NCBI GenBank assembly: GCA_027604685.1 | Contig: JADHYX010000380.1 | Coordinates: 1-21,400 of the forward strand | From: Lobulomyces angularis | Lineage: Eukaryota; Chytridiomycota; Chytridiomycetes; Lobulomycetales; Lobulomycetaceae | Direction: 5' to 3' | DNA: 21,400 bases | Shown: positions 1 to 11,500 of the stretch, in pieces | How positions within the stretch are numbered: position 1 is the stretch's first letter | Layout: every line of letters starts with the position of its first letter | The notes under the pieces: model-generated | What the model saw: the letters and a program-made list of their open reading frames with translations, nothing else | What the model was told of the DNA's origin: nothing | Databases searched by the model: none | Program-made: the position numbers and the translations under genes

Positions 1-138
1 TTTTTTTTTTTTTGGCTCTTTACCAAAATTATTACACATTTTCTTCATTTTTTGATATATCATTTACATTTGATTAATTTTTGATGAAAAAAACAAATAT
101 GTATGTAAATATAATTTTATATAAATTATTTATTTAAG

Positions 139-1535
139 GGCCCTCAAATTATACCAACTCCTAAAGTTTGTAAAAGTAGTGGAGACCCTTCAATTCATTT
201 TAGTAATTCTTCAAGTCACTCAAATTTACATAATTTAAATGAATTGAACAATCCATCAGTAATAACATTTGAAAGATGTCAGTTCAAGTCAGCCACTGTA
301 ACACCGAATGGTAAAAGAAGAACTATTGCCGTACAACAATTCTTTGTACTAGTTGCAGAATTGTATGCAATTTTAGATGATGGTAATTTTTAATGTTAGC
401 ATCTTAAATAATTTTTATAAATACGGTTTGTTTAGGCACTATGATTAAAGTAGCTTTGTCTGAGTCTTCCCCATTAGTCGTTCGAGGACGATCTCCTGGA
501 CATTACACTGACAACCACAATAATAACGTTACAAATTCTTTAACTCCCACATCCGAAATATCCTCAACTTCGACAAGTAATAACTCCAATCCAAGTCCAA
601 TAATAGCTACTCATAGTACCACTCCAACAAACGCTTCTCTTTCTGAGCAGATTCAACAGTACAATCATTTAAAAGGTGGCCATCAAGAGCAGTTACCGAA
701 CTTTAATGAAAATAATCAAGGTAACAACCTAACTGCGGTGTCTCCCCCATTAGTAACTTATGGAATTAATGGAGGAAACATTTCATCTACCACTTCAAAT
801 AATAATTTACATGCTCCAGCAAATTCTGAAAATGTGATGAAAAAGACTAAATTACACCATATTGATAACCATATTAATGGCTCTAATTTTTTAAATGGTG
901 AAAACATTTCCCAAATTCATCAAAAACAAGACTATAGCACGCACCAAGCCAGTAGATTTGGATATTCGGAAGTAGTCACCAATAATCTTCAACAGCAGGA
1001 TAGATGGGTCAACAATACTACGCAATTTCATTCACGGCATGATGACTTTTATAAAAGATATGAAAATCAGGATCAGATAACACATAACAACTGGAGTCAA
1101 CCGGATCAGCCACTGCACATTAATGGATCTTCTTCTTCTACTCCTCCATTAGAAAAGTACCAACAACTTTCCCTCCAGGATGGTAATAACGGCGCATTTA
1201 TTACAAGTATTACTCCTAATTTTAACAATTTTAATGAAAATGGCATATCCAATTACACAAATTCCATTAATGAATATCCAGTGGGACGTAGTGTAGTGAA
1301 CGTTGATGTAAATGGAAATGAAAGAGAAAACTATAACTTTGTAACTGGTTGGGTATGTACAAAACAAATTTTTTTTTTATTTATTAATTAAATAATTATA
1401 TATTTTTTTTTCCAGAATCAATTAAGAAATTAGATATTTACAACATAGAAGAAGCTTGTTAAACCCTTTTTTTTGTTTAAATTTTTAGAATCAATTAAGA
1501 AATTAGATATTAATAATGCGGAAATGGCTTTATAA
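139..1535 (+). CDS. NDT80/PhoG-like transcription factor (5' partial)
   Basis: Sequence-specific DNA-binding regulator of the fungal NDT80/XprG family, expected in the nucleus. Exons seen: 139-382 and 436-1352, plus a terminal exon at 1416-1462 or 1489-1535. The junction at 382/436 is phase 1 and rebuilds a continuous domain: FKSAT, then NGKRRTIAVQQFF, VLVAELYA, and after the intron SSPLVVRGRSPGHY. This is the C-terminal half of the NDT80 DNA-binding fold with its hallmark RGRSPGHY. The N-terminal half of the domain is missing and probably lies left of the window. A tiny upstream exon at 84-104 (start codon, seven codons, donor GTAAAT, phase 0) is possible but would give a half domain. After the domain, about 280 residues are Asn/Ser/Thr/Gln-rich and low complexity. 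The end is ambiguous because the last exon is duplicated: donor GTATGT at 1353 gives a five-residue tail, whereas a weaker donor GTTGGG at 1348 opens a 15-residue tail. Family call is firm; exact ends are not. Confidence 0.85.
1414..1535 (+). repeat. Tandem duplication of acceptor plus terminal exon
   Basis: A 25-base perfect repeat starts with the acceptor AG at 1414 and again at 1487, a period of 73. Each copy is preceded by a T-rich tract. Downstream of the identical part both copies stay aligned without gaps for 47 bases and end in TAA (1460-1462 and 1533-1535). In the frame beginning with the G of the acceptor context the tails read ESIKKLDIYNIEEAC and ESIKKLDINNAEMAL. The pattern suggests alternative last exons of the NDT80-like gene. 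Confidence 0.7.
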
Positions 1536-1781
1536 AAAGCTTTTTTTTTTTTTTAAGTTTTTTTTAAGCTCTAACATGAAAAAAAAAAGAAAAATATTAA
1601 TTTTTTCTTTTATTTGTAAAATAGAATATATATTTAGAAAAATTTTTTTTCTTATAATTTTTTTTTTAACCTAGAATTTTCTATTTTCTTTTTTATCAAT
1701 TTTTTTTTTTTCCAAAAAAAAATTTTTAATTTTTTGAATATAAATGTTAAATTCAGAAACCCTTCTATTTTAAATAAAATT

Positions 1782-3882
1782 ATGATTGAAGAATTTCACT
1801 ATTGTAAATGGGACCAGTGCAGTCATTCACCATTCCTCACTGAATTGGACTTATACCAACATTTGTCTACATTTCACATTAGAGAGGGAAAGCAGAAATG
1901 TCTATATAGAAAGTACAGTGACAGACCCTGCTGCAGCTCAGTGGTTAAACGTAATGTTATTTTTTTTCCAATAAAAAGTTTTTGATCAAATATTTTTAAC
2001 ATTTATTTTAATTTTTTTCATTTTAGATAAAGGTCAATTTCTGGATCGTAAGTATCAATTTTTTTTTGACAAAAAAGTTAAAAAAGAAAATTTTTTTTTT
2101 TTTAGATATTATATCTCATTTTACACCACAGCTGAGGCCGTTACCCTGCCTGGTAAGATTTGTTTGAAAATAACGTTTTCATAGTGTGTTTCCCTGTAGT
2201 CAAATTCTTGTGAAAACTCTTTTAGAAATCGACAAGAAAGAGTTAAACACATTAGGTCTTTACATCCTGAATTAGATTCTAAACCACTTGGTGAAAAAAA
2301 CACTTCCAAAAAATCTACAGCACATTCAAAAACCGTTCATAAAGAAAAGGAAGAAAAAGTAAAATTTAATGTCACAAATAGCATGGAAAATAAAAATCAG
2401 AAAAAAAAATCTATGCCCTCTTCAACTACAGAAGTTTCAATATTAGAGGAAACAAATACCAGTAGCCTTATAAACCAGAGTGAAGCGGTTAGTTGGTTGC
2501 TAAATGAAAATGATACTCCCCCTCTTTCGGAAGGGTCTTCCATTTCTTCTCACTCAGATATATCTACCCTGCTTAATGAACCAAAATCCAAAAATCTCCT
2601 TAATAATGAAAATAATCAGAGTACTTTAAACGAGATAAACACATCTTTGGTGTTAGGGATGCCTTTTGATTATGAAATGCTTCCCCTGCGCTTATTCACT
2701 ACACCCACTACAACATACAACGTAGGATTTTACTGGAAGGTTTTTTTAAGGTAGGTTTTTTTTTCTCATGGTTACCGATATTAAATATTAAACTAGGAGC
2801 CTTTCCTTTCTGTATTATTCTGCGGGACTTGAAATGGAACCTTCAGATTTACAGTTGATACGAGTTTTTCGAGAGGGAAGTGGTTTGGTAAGTATTATTT
2901 TATTTTAGTTCTCAATCCACATTAATTTTTTACAAGGTTCCTATTACCGCTCAAGAGTCCATGTATAGCAATATTTTAGAAAGAATAAAATTTCTGGATT
3001 TAGACTTTGTTACAATTTTAGCCAAGAGACAACTGCTACTCTGCCGAGATATGCTTCAAAGAGATGGGTTACTAATAATGACGTTAAATATTTTAAACGC
3101 TCTAAAAAAAAATTTAAAATTGGAGGTGTTGACCGCTTTCCCCATCACAAATTTTAACACGCAATTACCAAATTTTCAAATTTCATACAACACCCCTGTT
3201 ACTCCACAACCATATATTTACACTAATACACTAAGGAGGATTTTAAGTAGGGTTGCCCTCTTTGTAAAAGAAAATTACCGGCGCTCAATGAATAACGATA
3301 CTGAGTATATTTTTATTTTATATTTTTTTTCAATTTATCTTTGCTTTACCTAGTGTTGAAATGTTTGAGATTTCTTATAAATCACCTAATTGGTGCAATC
3401 CGGGAGACTGTAGCAAAAGTCAATTAGGATTATGGTAAAAAATTAAAATGTTTTGTTTGAGTTTAATTTAATGAAAAAAAAAAAAATTATTAATTTTAGG
3501 TTTAAATTTCCTTGTTTAAAAGACCAGAGAATTATATTTTTAAGAAAACAAGAAATTTATGCCTTTGTTGAATCCTATAAGGAAAGATTAAGCAGCATCG
3601 TAAAAAGTTACTATCATTATTTTAAAAAAATTTTTTTTATTTTACTAGATGCAAAGTTTTTTGGGAGATTTTAGTGAAGCTGTGATATTAAAGGACCTTT
3701 GCTGCAAAGGCGCGATCTGTGATCTTGGCAAACAAAACTCATCAATCAACCTTAATTTGTTTTTAATTGATAATGGCAACAAATCGGAAATTAAACTCCT
3801 TTTTAAAATTGGATTTGATAGTGAATGGGTTAAAGGAACCTATATTACTGATATGGATGATCTGTTTTTATCTATTATATAA
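1782..3882 (+). CDS. C2H2 zinc-finger protein, three fingers (9 exons)
   Basis: Predicted nuclear nucleic-acid-binding protein of 553 residues; I do not recognise a named family. Exons 1782-1950, 2027-2047, 2106-2152, 2200-2750, 2797-2887, 2937-3304, 3354-3434, 3500-3599 and 3649-3882 join in consistent phase and total 554 codons. Finger 1 (residues about 6-31) has YCKWDQC and HLSTFH, resembling CxWxxC fingers of Zic/Gli type. Finger 2 is split over three exons (CLYRKYSDRPCC, then HKGQF, HIISH). Finger 3 (CLSNSC then HIRSLH) follows directly. A Ser/Asn-rich linker comes next (about 120-255). The C-terminal 300 residues look folded, with alternating hydrophobic stretches (LIRVFREGSGLV, LDFVTILAKRQLLL, INLNLFLIDN), but match nothing I know. 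Start chosen as the ATG just ahead of finger 1. A close relative of fingers 1-2 lies at 20999. Orphan exons upstream cannot be excluded. Confidence 0.75.
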
Positions 3883-4131
3883 TTAGCTTCTTTTGACAGG
3901 ATGATGTGTTGGTAACATCATGGAAAAATTTGTACTTTTTAAAAATGTTTAAAAAATTTTATATTTTTTTTTTTTGTTCACCTCATATTGTAGAGATTGA
4001 TAATATGTTACTCTATCAGTATGATACAAAAAAATTTGTAAAAAAAAGTAAAATTAAGATAAAATTCTAATTGCAGAGCAAGGCAAATATTAAGTTGTAA
4101 CTAATATTTAAATATATTTAAAAAAAAAGTA

Positions 4132-5601
4132 TTAATTATCCATGCGTCCTTTTCCTTTACCATTTGCCGGAGAAAAATTTGTAGAATTTTGCAAGCTCAT
4201 TTCAATTGCCCTATTTAATTCTTCATCCTCATTATTTGGATTATAATAAACAGGGGCATTCTTTGAAGAGGTGGGTACATGCATCATTTCGTTTTGTAAT
4301 GATAAATTCATTACTTCTTTCACATTACCTTCGTTAGACTCGTATTCTTGCTTGGACTTTTCTAAAAGCATTTTTATTTCATTATCCGAATCTTTTAACG
4401 AAGCAGCAATGGCGGCATTTAGATCGGATATGGAGGAGCTAAAGTCCCCAACATCTGTACCAAAAGTGTGACCAGCGTCACTAAGTAAATGGGGTGATAA
4501 AATTGCTTCTCTATCTGCTGAAGAGGTTGGCAAATCTCCTACAATACAAATTTTTTTTTCATAAATACTTCTTTTCTTTGTTACATTCTGTAATTGAGTT
4601 TACCTCGAATAATAAAAATAGAATAACCTTCCCTTTGTAAGTCAGAAAAATTATATAGATATGTTTCTGGAATCTTCAAATTATAAAAATAAAAAAATAT
4701 AAAATAAAGAATAAAATTTTAATTTTTTTTTTTTTAATATATATTTACCACTGCCGGAGTTGGATTTAGAGAGTTTAACATGTACCTAAAAAAAATTAAA
4801 ATAAATAATTAAATAAGAAAAATTTGAATACCAGCAGTTTCCAAATTTTCTTAAAGTAAACCAATGCTCATTTCTATTTAGTATGTAAGCATTGGCTAAC
4901 GTGGGATTTTCCCTTATTTCACTTTCTTCACTTCTCGAGAATGGTATTGCTGATAAATTCCAAGTTTCAAGTGCTTTGGATATAACTTGTATAGAAAAAA
5001 ATCTAAGAAAAAAAAAAAAAAAATTAATATTTTCTATTCTTTATAGTTGTAATAAATATATTTTTCTGAATAAAAAAAAAAAATAAAAAATGGAAAATAA
5101 AATAGATGTATTTCTTTTTGGCACACCCCGAATCATCTAAATTACCAGAAGCAGCTGTTGTAAAATCTTTATATTCTTTACTTTGAGTTCCGCCTAATTT
5201 ATTTTAAAATGTTAAGAATTACCGTAAAATAAAAAAATAAGAAAACCTTCTGATATTACAGAAAGTTCTTGACTATCCTGTGTATTAATTTAAAAAAAAA
5301 AAAATAAATATATTTTAATATTTTAGTTTCTCTTCTAATTACCAAATTTCGACCAATCTCAGCTAATTCTACCGCTGTATAATAATTTCCCTTAAAAGAA
5401 AAAAAAAAATTTCATTTTAGGATTATAAAGGTTTAAAAATCAAACCTGAAGAAGATTATTTACTTAACATGGATCAAAAACAAGTTAATAATTGTTAAAA
5501 CAAATTGAAAAAATATATTTTTCTTTTTAGTTACATGCATGTTGTGCACATAATGCGCCTTCTTGTTTTTCAAAGTATATATATGGAATTAGCAATGACA
5601 T
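4132..5601 (-). CDS. ATXN3: Ataxin-3-type Josephin deubiquitinase
   Basis: Cysteine protease that trims ubiquitin chains, acting in protein quality control in nucleus and cytosol. Nine exons on the minus strand (5535-5601, 5446-5462, 5343-5390, 5247-5277, 5127-5193, 4832-5002, 4749-4785, 4604-4673, 4132-4538) splice in phase to 304 residues; human ataxin-3 has about 360. The Josephin domain spans roughly residues 8-180. It has KQEGALCAQHALNNLLQ with the oxyanion Gln and catalytic Cys, SGNLDDSGFFSIQVIS, NEHWFTLRK with the catalytic His, and WYMLNSLNP with the Asn. GYSIFIIRGDLP closes the domain. The tail carries two good ubiquitin-interacting motifs (LNAAIAASLKDS and LNRAIEMSLQNS) and one degenerate copy (EVMNLSLQNE). 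There is no polyglutamine tract. All triad residues are present, so it should be active. It lies 193 bp downstream of the ILK-like gene on the same strand. Confidence 0.95.
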
Positions 5602-5794
5602 ATTATTGTATATTTTCAACTATTAAAGTTAGGAAAAAATTTTCCAAATAACAAGTTGTTACACATCCTTGTATTTTTGAAGTAAAGGATTATAAAAATT
5701 TCAACAAAAAACCTCACTTCAGTTTTGACTATTAGTTTGCAGCAGTAACTTTAATTCGGAATTTACTAATTAATGACAAACTTTACACTCTTGG

Positions 5795-8157
5795 TTATTG
5801 ATTATCCACAAGCAAATCTTCTAATAAAGCGTCTAAACTATCTAATTCAGCTAAACTCACCGTATCTGTATTGCCTTTAGAATTACTGGCATTTTCTGTG
5901 CCAACAGAAACAGATAAATCCTTGTTTTGGTTCAAGTGGGAACTGGAGTAATCCTTATCATCCTTTACCAAATCTTCTTTGTACTGCAAATGTGAACGTG
6001 AAGTTAATTTGGTAAAGATTTCCTCTCCGACATTGTCATACTCTACATTATATTCATAGTTTACTGAGGCAATATTACCTTTTAGATTAAAAATATTAAA
6101 GTTGTTATTGATTTCCATTTCAGAACTGTTTTCTCCAAAATTTATTTCCGCTATCTTTCCTTGTTGACTTTTGAAATTTTGATCCGTAGGACTTTCCTCC
6201 GTTAATCTGGTATCTCTTTCAGTATTATTGATTGGCTTCAGTAAATTTTCTTCCTCATAATCTACTCTGTAGTCATGTTTTAAACAATACTGCTTTAGTG
6301 CTGACATAATATTATCAAATGAAAATCTCTCCTTTGGGTCGTGCTCCCAGCAACTGTGCGTTAAGCTAATCTAATTTTTGATTTAAAAAATCATGAATTT
6401 TTCTAATTTAATACTAAGTCTTCTGGAATGTAATCTGGTATATTTGGCCGAACATTTTCAAAAGTTACCAAGTATCCGATCCTCATATTATTCATATCTG
6501 CGTAAGGATATTCTCGAGTTATAATCTAAAAAAATTCGTTAAAATAAGCATATTAAAAACGTTATTTTATTTACCTCAAAAAATATTACTGAAAATGAGT
6601 ATACATCACATTTTTTAAAGTCTATATGACAGAAATCGTAATTATTAGAATTAATTTTTGTGAATTCCAGCAAAATTTCTGGGGCAACCCAAGCGACGTC
6701 AAAAATTTGTTGAGGATAATAGTTTTTTTTTTCGCTCTGGCATTCATCAGTTGAGCTATAAAGTTTTGATTTAGTTAAATATGGAAACACACTACATATG
6801 CTGTCCTTAAAGCCAAAATCAGTTAATTTAGGAAGAAAGTCCTTGGTTATCTATATTTCTTTAAAAATATTTACTTCTGATAAATTGTTACCAAAACATT
6901 TGAGGACTTAAGGTTATAATGACAAACAAAATTTTGATGAAGATACTTCATTCCTTGACAAATTCCAACTCCTATCTTAATTGCAATTTCTGGACCCATT
7001 TCTGTATACTGTTAAGGACAGCATTACAAGATATTAATAAAATACCCAATTCGGAGTTGTGCAAAGTTGTAGATAAATTACCAAACTTTTCTACATCATA
7101 TATTAAAGAAACATAAGGTGGCGATAAACAAGCAGCTGTAATCAATTCCAAATTTTTATGAGCCAAGACCCTTCAAAAAATAGTAAAATTTAAACCATTA
7201 TGATATGGTACCTTAAACTTTTAATTTCTTCTTTAAGTATTTTGCACTCTTTTGGGGAAATATCTTGCTTAATTGGAAATTTCATTATAACATCTTTTCC
7301 ATGTAGCACACCAGACTTTACTTCACTTCTGTAAGTTTTCATTACCGCTTTTTGCATTAAAATCGATGTTTGTGGAACCTCAAAACTTTGCCCAACTTTT
7401 TTTAACGTTAAATAAAAAAAAAAAAAAAAAAACATGTCACCTTTGGTCAAAAATTTTATCTTATTTTGGGCTTGAGCATCTAAAAACGATCTTACTTCAG
7501 CAACCTGCCCTTCTTCGTTTGTCATTACCGTAATTTTACTAATCATGTCTTTCAAATTATTTCCTGCTCTATCCAACGCTTTTTTCCCATATCTATTAAT
7601 TATATTAATATTTGACCCTTCTGATGCTAAGCATAATGCACACTCAATGTGCCTGTAGTAACATGCGTAATGCAGTGCAGTATTACCGTGGTCATTTGCT
7701 GCATTAACTAGAAGATATTAAAAGAATTAATTAAAAAATTAGCACCATCCGCACCGCAATCTATCAACTTTTTAACAATATCCTTATATCCTCCCATTGT
7801 TGCTAAGATCAAGGCAGTGTCTGCAAAACTTGAACTTTTCAAATTATATTTTAATTTAACTATACCTCCGCAAACACTTTTTGCATTTATTTCTATTGGT
7901 TTTGTTAATATATAATCAACCATTTCGCTGTATCCAAACTTACAAGAGATCTGGAAATTTTTAAAGATTATTTGAATAATCCTTAATAAGTGTATATATT
8001 TTCAATATTTTAATTTTAATACATGTAAAACGTTGCATTCTTTTAAATCACGAGTATTTATATTTTCTGAATCATCATCTGTGTTTTCGTTTGATAAAAT
8101 ATGCTTTACAGTATCCAGATCATTAGCTTTACAACTAGCTATAAGTTTTAAAACCAT
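5795..8157 (-). CDS. ILK: Integrin-linked kinase homologue (ankyrin plus pseudokinase)
   Basis: In animals ILK is a pseudokinase scaffold that joins PINCH (via ankyrin repeats) and parvin (via the kinase fold) at integrin adhesions. Ten exons (8023-8157, 7866-7950, 7746-7820, 7441-7707, 7212-7395, 7046-7170, 6892-7001, 6575-6850, 6415-6525, 5795-6370) splice in phase to 647 residues. Ankyrin repeats fill residues 1-165: VLHISCKFGYSEMVDYIL, GDTALILATMGGYKDIVKKL and NDHGNTALHYACYYRH, matching ILK repeat order. The kinase domain follows (about 205-475): DVIMKFP as the beta3 Lys, HYNLKSSNVL in place of HRDLKxxN, LTDFGF, VAWVAPEIL, VYSFSVIFFE, and ITREYPYADMNNMRIGYLV closely matching the ILK C-lobe. 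The glycine loop is degenerate. A tail of about 170 residues, acidic and Asn/Ser-rich, is absent from animal ILK. Another TKL-type ankyrin kinase is the main alternative, but AWVAPE plus the C-lobe favour ILK. Divergent from VPS11. Confidence 0.85.
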
Positions 8158-8594
8158 TTCTTAAAAGAATTATTTTTATTAAACTTTTTTTGTTCAATTT
8201 AAATCAGTTTCTGGGTTCAAAAAGAAAATAGTCCAAAATTCTTAAATTCCAAATTGTTCGTATACCGTTGTCAACAAAAAAATTGGATTCCTTTTAAATT
8301 TTTAAATAGCAGCGCGAAATATATTTATTAGTTAGTAATATGGAAAATTTGTATCTTTTTTTCAATTTTAAAATTTTTCAAAAAATTTTTTTCTAATATA
8401 GTTAAAAAAATTATATATACATATAAATTAAAATTTCTAATATAACTAATTTTTATTGAATTCTCAATATATTGATACTATAATAACATGTATGATGCGA
8501 TATTAAAAAAATTGGCCCTAATTTTTTCCTTATTTTTTCATTAATGATTGTGATCTCACTTTAATTTATTCCAAAGTTGTTTAAATAGTTACCC
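8158..8594. promoter_or_regulatory. Divergent promoter region between ILK-like and VPS11 genes
   Basis: A 437-base gap separates the start codons of two outward-facing genes. It is very AT-rich, with A and T runs and TATATATA-like segments near 8411-8425, and no open frame of note. Both upstream promoters must lie here, but no factor site can be assigned from sequence alone. Confidence 0.45.
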
Positions 8595-11500
8595 ATGCAA
8601 GGAGCACTAACCTGGAGACAATTAGCTTTTTTCGAAAAGGAAAAAGTGCAGCAAGTCAACTCTTCTTCTTCTCCTAATTGGCTTAAATCAATAGATGAAA
8701 TTACCTCAGCTACGTCGGGAAAAGGCCTATTATACTTTGGTGACTCTACCGGAAAAATTACAATAGTTAATAATCAAATGGAAGTTGAATTGGAATTTCA
8801 AGCTTACTCAAACAAAATTTCTCAATTAAAGGTTTATCTTTCTGTTTATTATGCGCTAAATATTTCTAGGTTATGGGTCTAAGAAGTTTATTGTTATCTA
8901 TAGGGGTACTTATATTATACTTAAACAGATCGTTATTAACTCTAAAAGTCTGATGAAAACTTGATTCCTACCATAAAAGTGTGGAATCTTGATAAAATTG
9001 ATAAGAGCACCAAAGCTCCCACCTTAACTAGAACTACAAAGATTCAGCATGGAAATAGAGTTTTTCCAGTTACATGTTTTGCTGTTCTAGAGGCATTAAC
9101 TCAAGTGGCAGTTGGTTTTGAAAATGGATTGGTAATATTAATTAGAGGTGATATAAGTAGAGAACGCTTCACATCACAAAAGGTATTGCACGAAGGATCA
9201 GCATGCATTACCGGGTTGGGATTTCATGAAGAAAACAGCAAGGTTACTTTGTATATAGTTACATTAAATGAAATTCTAACGGCTGTTACTACAACTAAGG
9301 ACATCAAGGTATTATTTTCATTTATTCCCACTTTTTTTTTAATTAATTTTGAAGAAAAATGTATTAGACGAACTTGGTTGTGATTTTGGTTGTGCCATAT
9401 TAACTACAGTGGATAACCGGCACGAAATGGTGATCGGTAGAAACGAAGCAATATATTATTATGGCATAGATGGAAGAGGTCCTTGTGCTATAATAGATGG
9501 TAAGCATTTTAAAAAGTGGTTATTTTTGTATTTCTTTAGGGGAAAAAACCTTTCTTTCATTATTTCGTCAGTACTTGATTGTTGTGTCCAAAGAAAGAAA
9601 ACAAAAGTCAGTTCAGGATTCAAATAACACCTCACAGCAAGTTACTACTGAAATATCCGATACTTCCTCTGGCACGTATTTATCTATTTATGACTTAAAG
9701 AATAAATTTATTGCATATGTTGGTAATTTTCCGTTGAATGAAGGGGAAGCTAATGGTTCACCAATATTTGCAGTAATAGGAGAATGGGGTGAATTATTTG
9801 TTATAACTAAAAACAAAAGGGTATTTATTTTTTTTTTGCTATGATTTAATTACATCTTTATTTAGATTTTCAGATTAAAGGAAATTGATTTGTCGTCAAA
9901 GCTAGAGATATTATTTAAAAAAAATATGTACGGTTTAGCAATAGCTATTGTTACCTCTCTTCAAGGTGAAAACAACATAAATAGTATTCAAAAAACTTCG
10001 GAAAATATCGAATTGCAGGAGTTAACATCTACGGCTAATTTTTCTGGGGACTATGGCACCGTAGTAGAAATTTGCAGAAGATATGGTGATTGGCTTTATT
10101 TAAAAGGAGGTGAAAATTTTAATAACAAAAATGTATTAAATAATTTTTTTTTTGTTTAGAATTTGATGCAGCAATTCAACAATATTTAAAAACTATTGGT
10201 TATTTAGAACCTTCATATGTTATTAGAAAGTTTTTGGATGCTCAACGAATTCACAACTTAACTTCCTATTTGCAAGCATTGCATGAAAAGGGTTTTGGTA
10301 ACAGCGATCACACAACGTTGCTAATCAATTGTTATACCAAACTGCGGGATAATAAAAAATTAGATATATTTTTAAAAAGTAACACATCGGAAGAATGGAA
10401 ATTTGATGTAGATACAGCAATAAAAGTATGTAGAAGTGCCGGATATTTTGAACATGCTTTATTCTTAGCTCAACATTATGATCAGATTGATTGGTATATG
10501 AAAATTCAAATTGAGGATTTAAAGGAATACCGAAAAACTGTAGCATTTTTATCTAAACTACCAACTTCGCTGTCTAGGGCAGAACTAAAAAAGTACGGAT
10601 ACATTTTAGTTACTGAACTTCCCATGGAAATGTCCGAAATTTTAATAAAACTATTTTTGGAAATTCCTGATGATGAAATTTCCCCTGAAGAGTATATTTC
10701 TTTCAAAAAAAATCCTATTTTTTATTTCAATCTTAATTACAGGTTCATTCACCTTTACGTTCATCAACCAAAGTGGTGCATAAATTTTTTAGAAAAAATC
10801 CTTGAAGTGAAGTATGGCATTATTCCAACAAGTAAAATTAAAGAAAAAATGCCTTATACTGAAAATGCATTGGAAAGTGAACAGCAAAATTTGAGTATCA
10901 AATCTAAAGCCAGTCTAAATGTTATTTGTGATACTTTAATTGAGTTGTATTTAGGAAAAAATAATAAATATGAGAAAGAAAATGATGATAGCCATTTGAA
11001 ATACGAAAATTATGCCCTTGATCTATTTAAGCACTCATTAACCATTTTCGACTACGAAAAAAGTTTAGTATTGTGTAAATTAAGAAAATTTGATGATGGA
11101 GTGAATTATTTGTTTTTAAAACTGAAACTGTAACAAGTTTTTTTTTATGTTAAATTTTTTAATCTTTTTATTCACAGTTATAAAGAGGTTATACAATTTC
11201 ATGTTGAAAAAAAAAATTTTGATATGTTGATTAAATTTTGCAAAGAGCAAAAGTAAGTTTATTGAATTACAAACTAACAAAATCCTCTTATTGTAGTAAT
11301 CCTGAACTTTGGATAGAAGCAATCAATTGTTTTAGTGAAATAACAAATTTTTCTGATGATGGAAAGAATTTGGAATTGAATAATTTGAATTTTGCCCTGA
11401 AAGAAATACTGTCACAAATTGAAGAATTGAACTTGCTTACTCCTCTTCAAGTTTTGAAAATACTATCAAAAAATGAATGTATTACCATTGGAATGATTAA

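Noticed and set aside
1..13. Poly-T run at the left edge as a telomere or transposon tail
   Set aside because: Similar T runs occur throughout as intron acceptor tracts; no repeat unit or element is attached.
7381..7440. Poly-Phe insertion in the ILK-like kinase domain
   Set aside because: It is the translated T-run of an intron (donor GTGACA after 7441, acceptor before 7395), not protein.
7708..7923. Ankyrin exons as a gene separate from the kinase
   Set aside because: Introns at 7708-7745 and 7821-7865 restore GADVNAANDHG and VCGDTALIL, giving continuous ankyrin repeats in frame with the kinase exons.
8961..9383. Separate small genes within 8595-12145
   Set aside because: All are exons of one VPS11 gene; phases and protein homology connect them.
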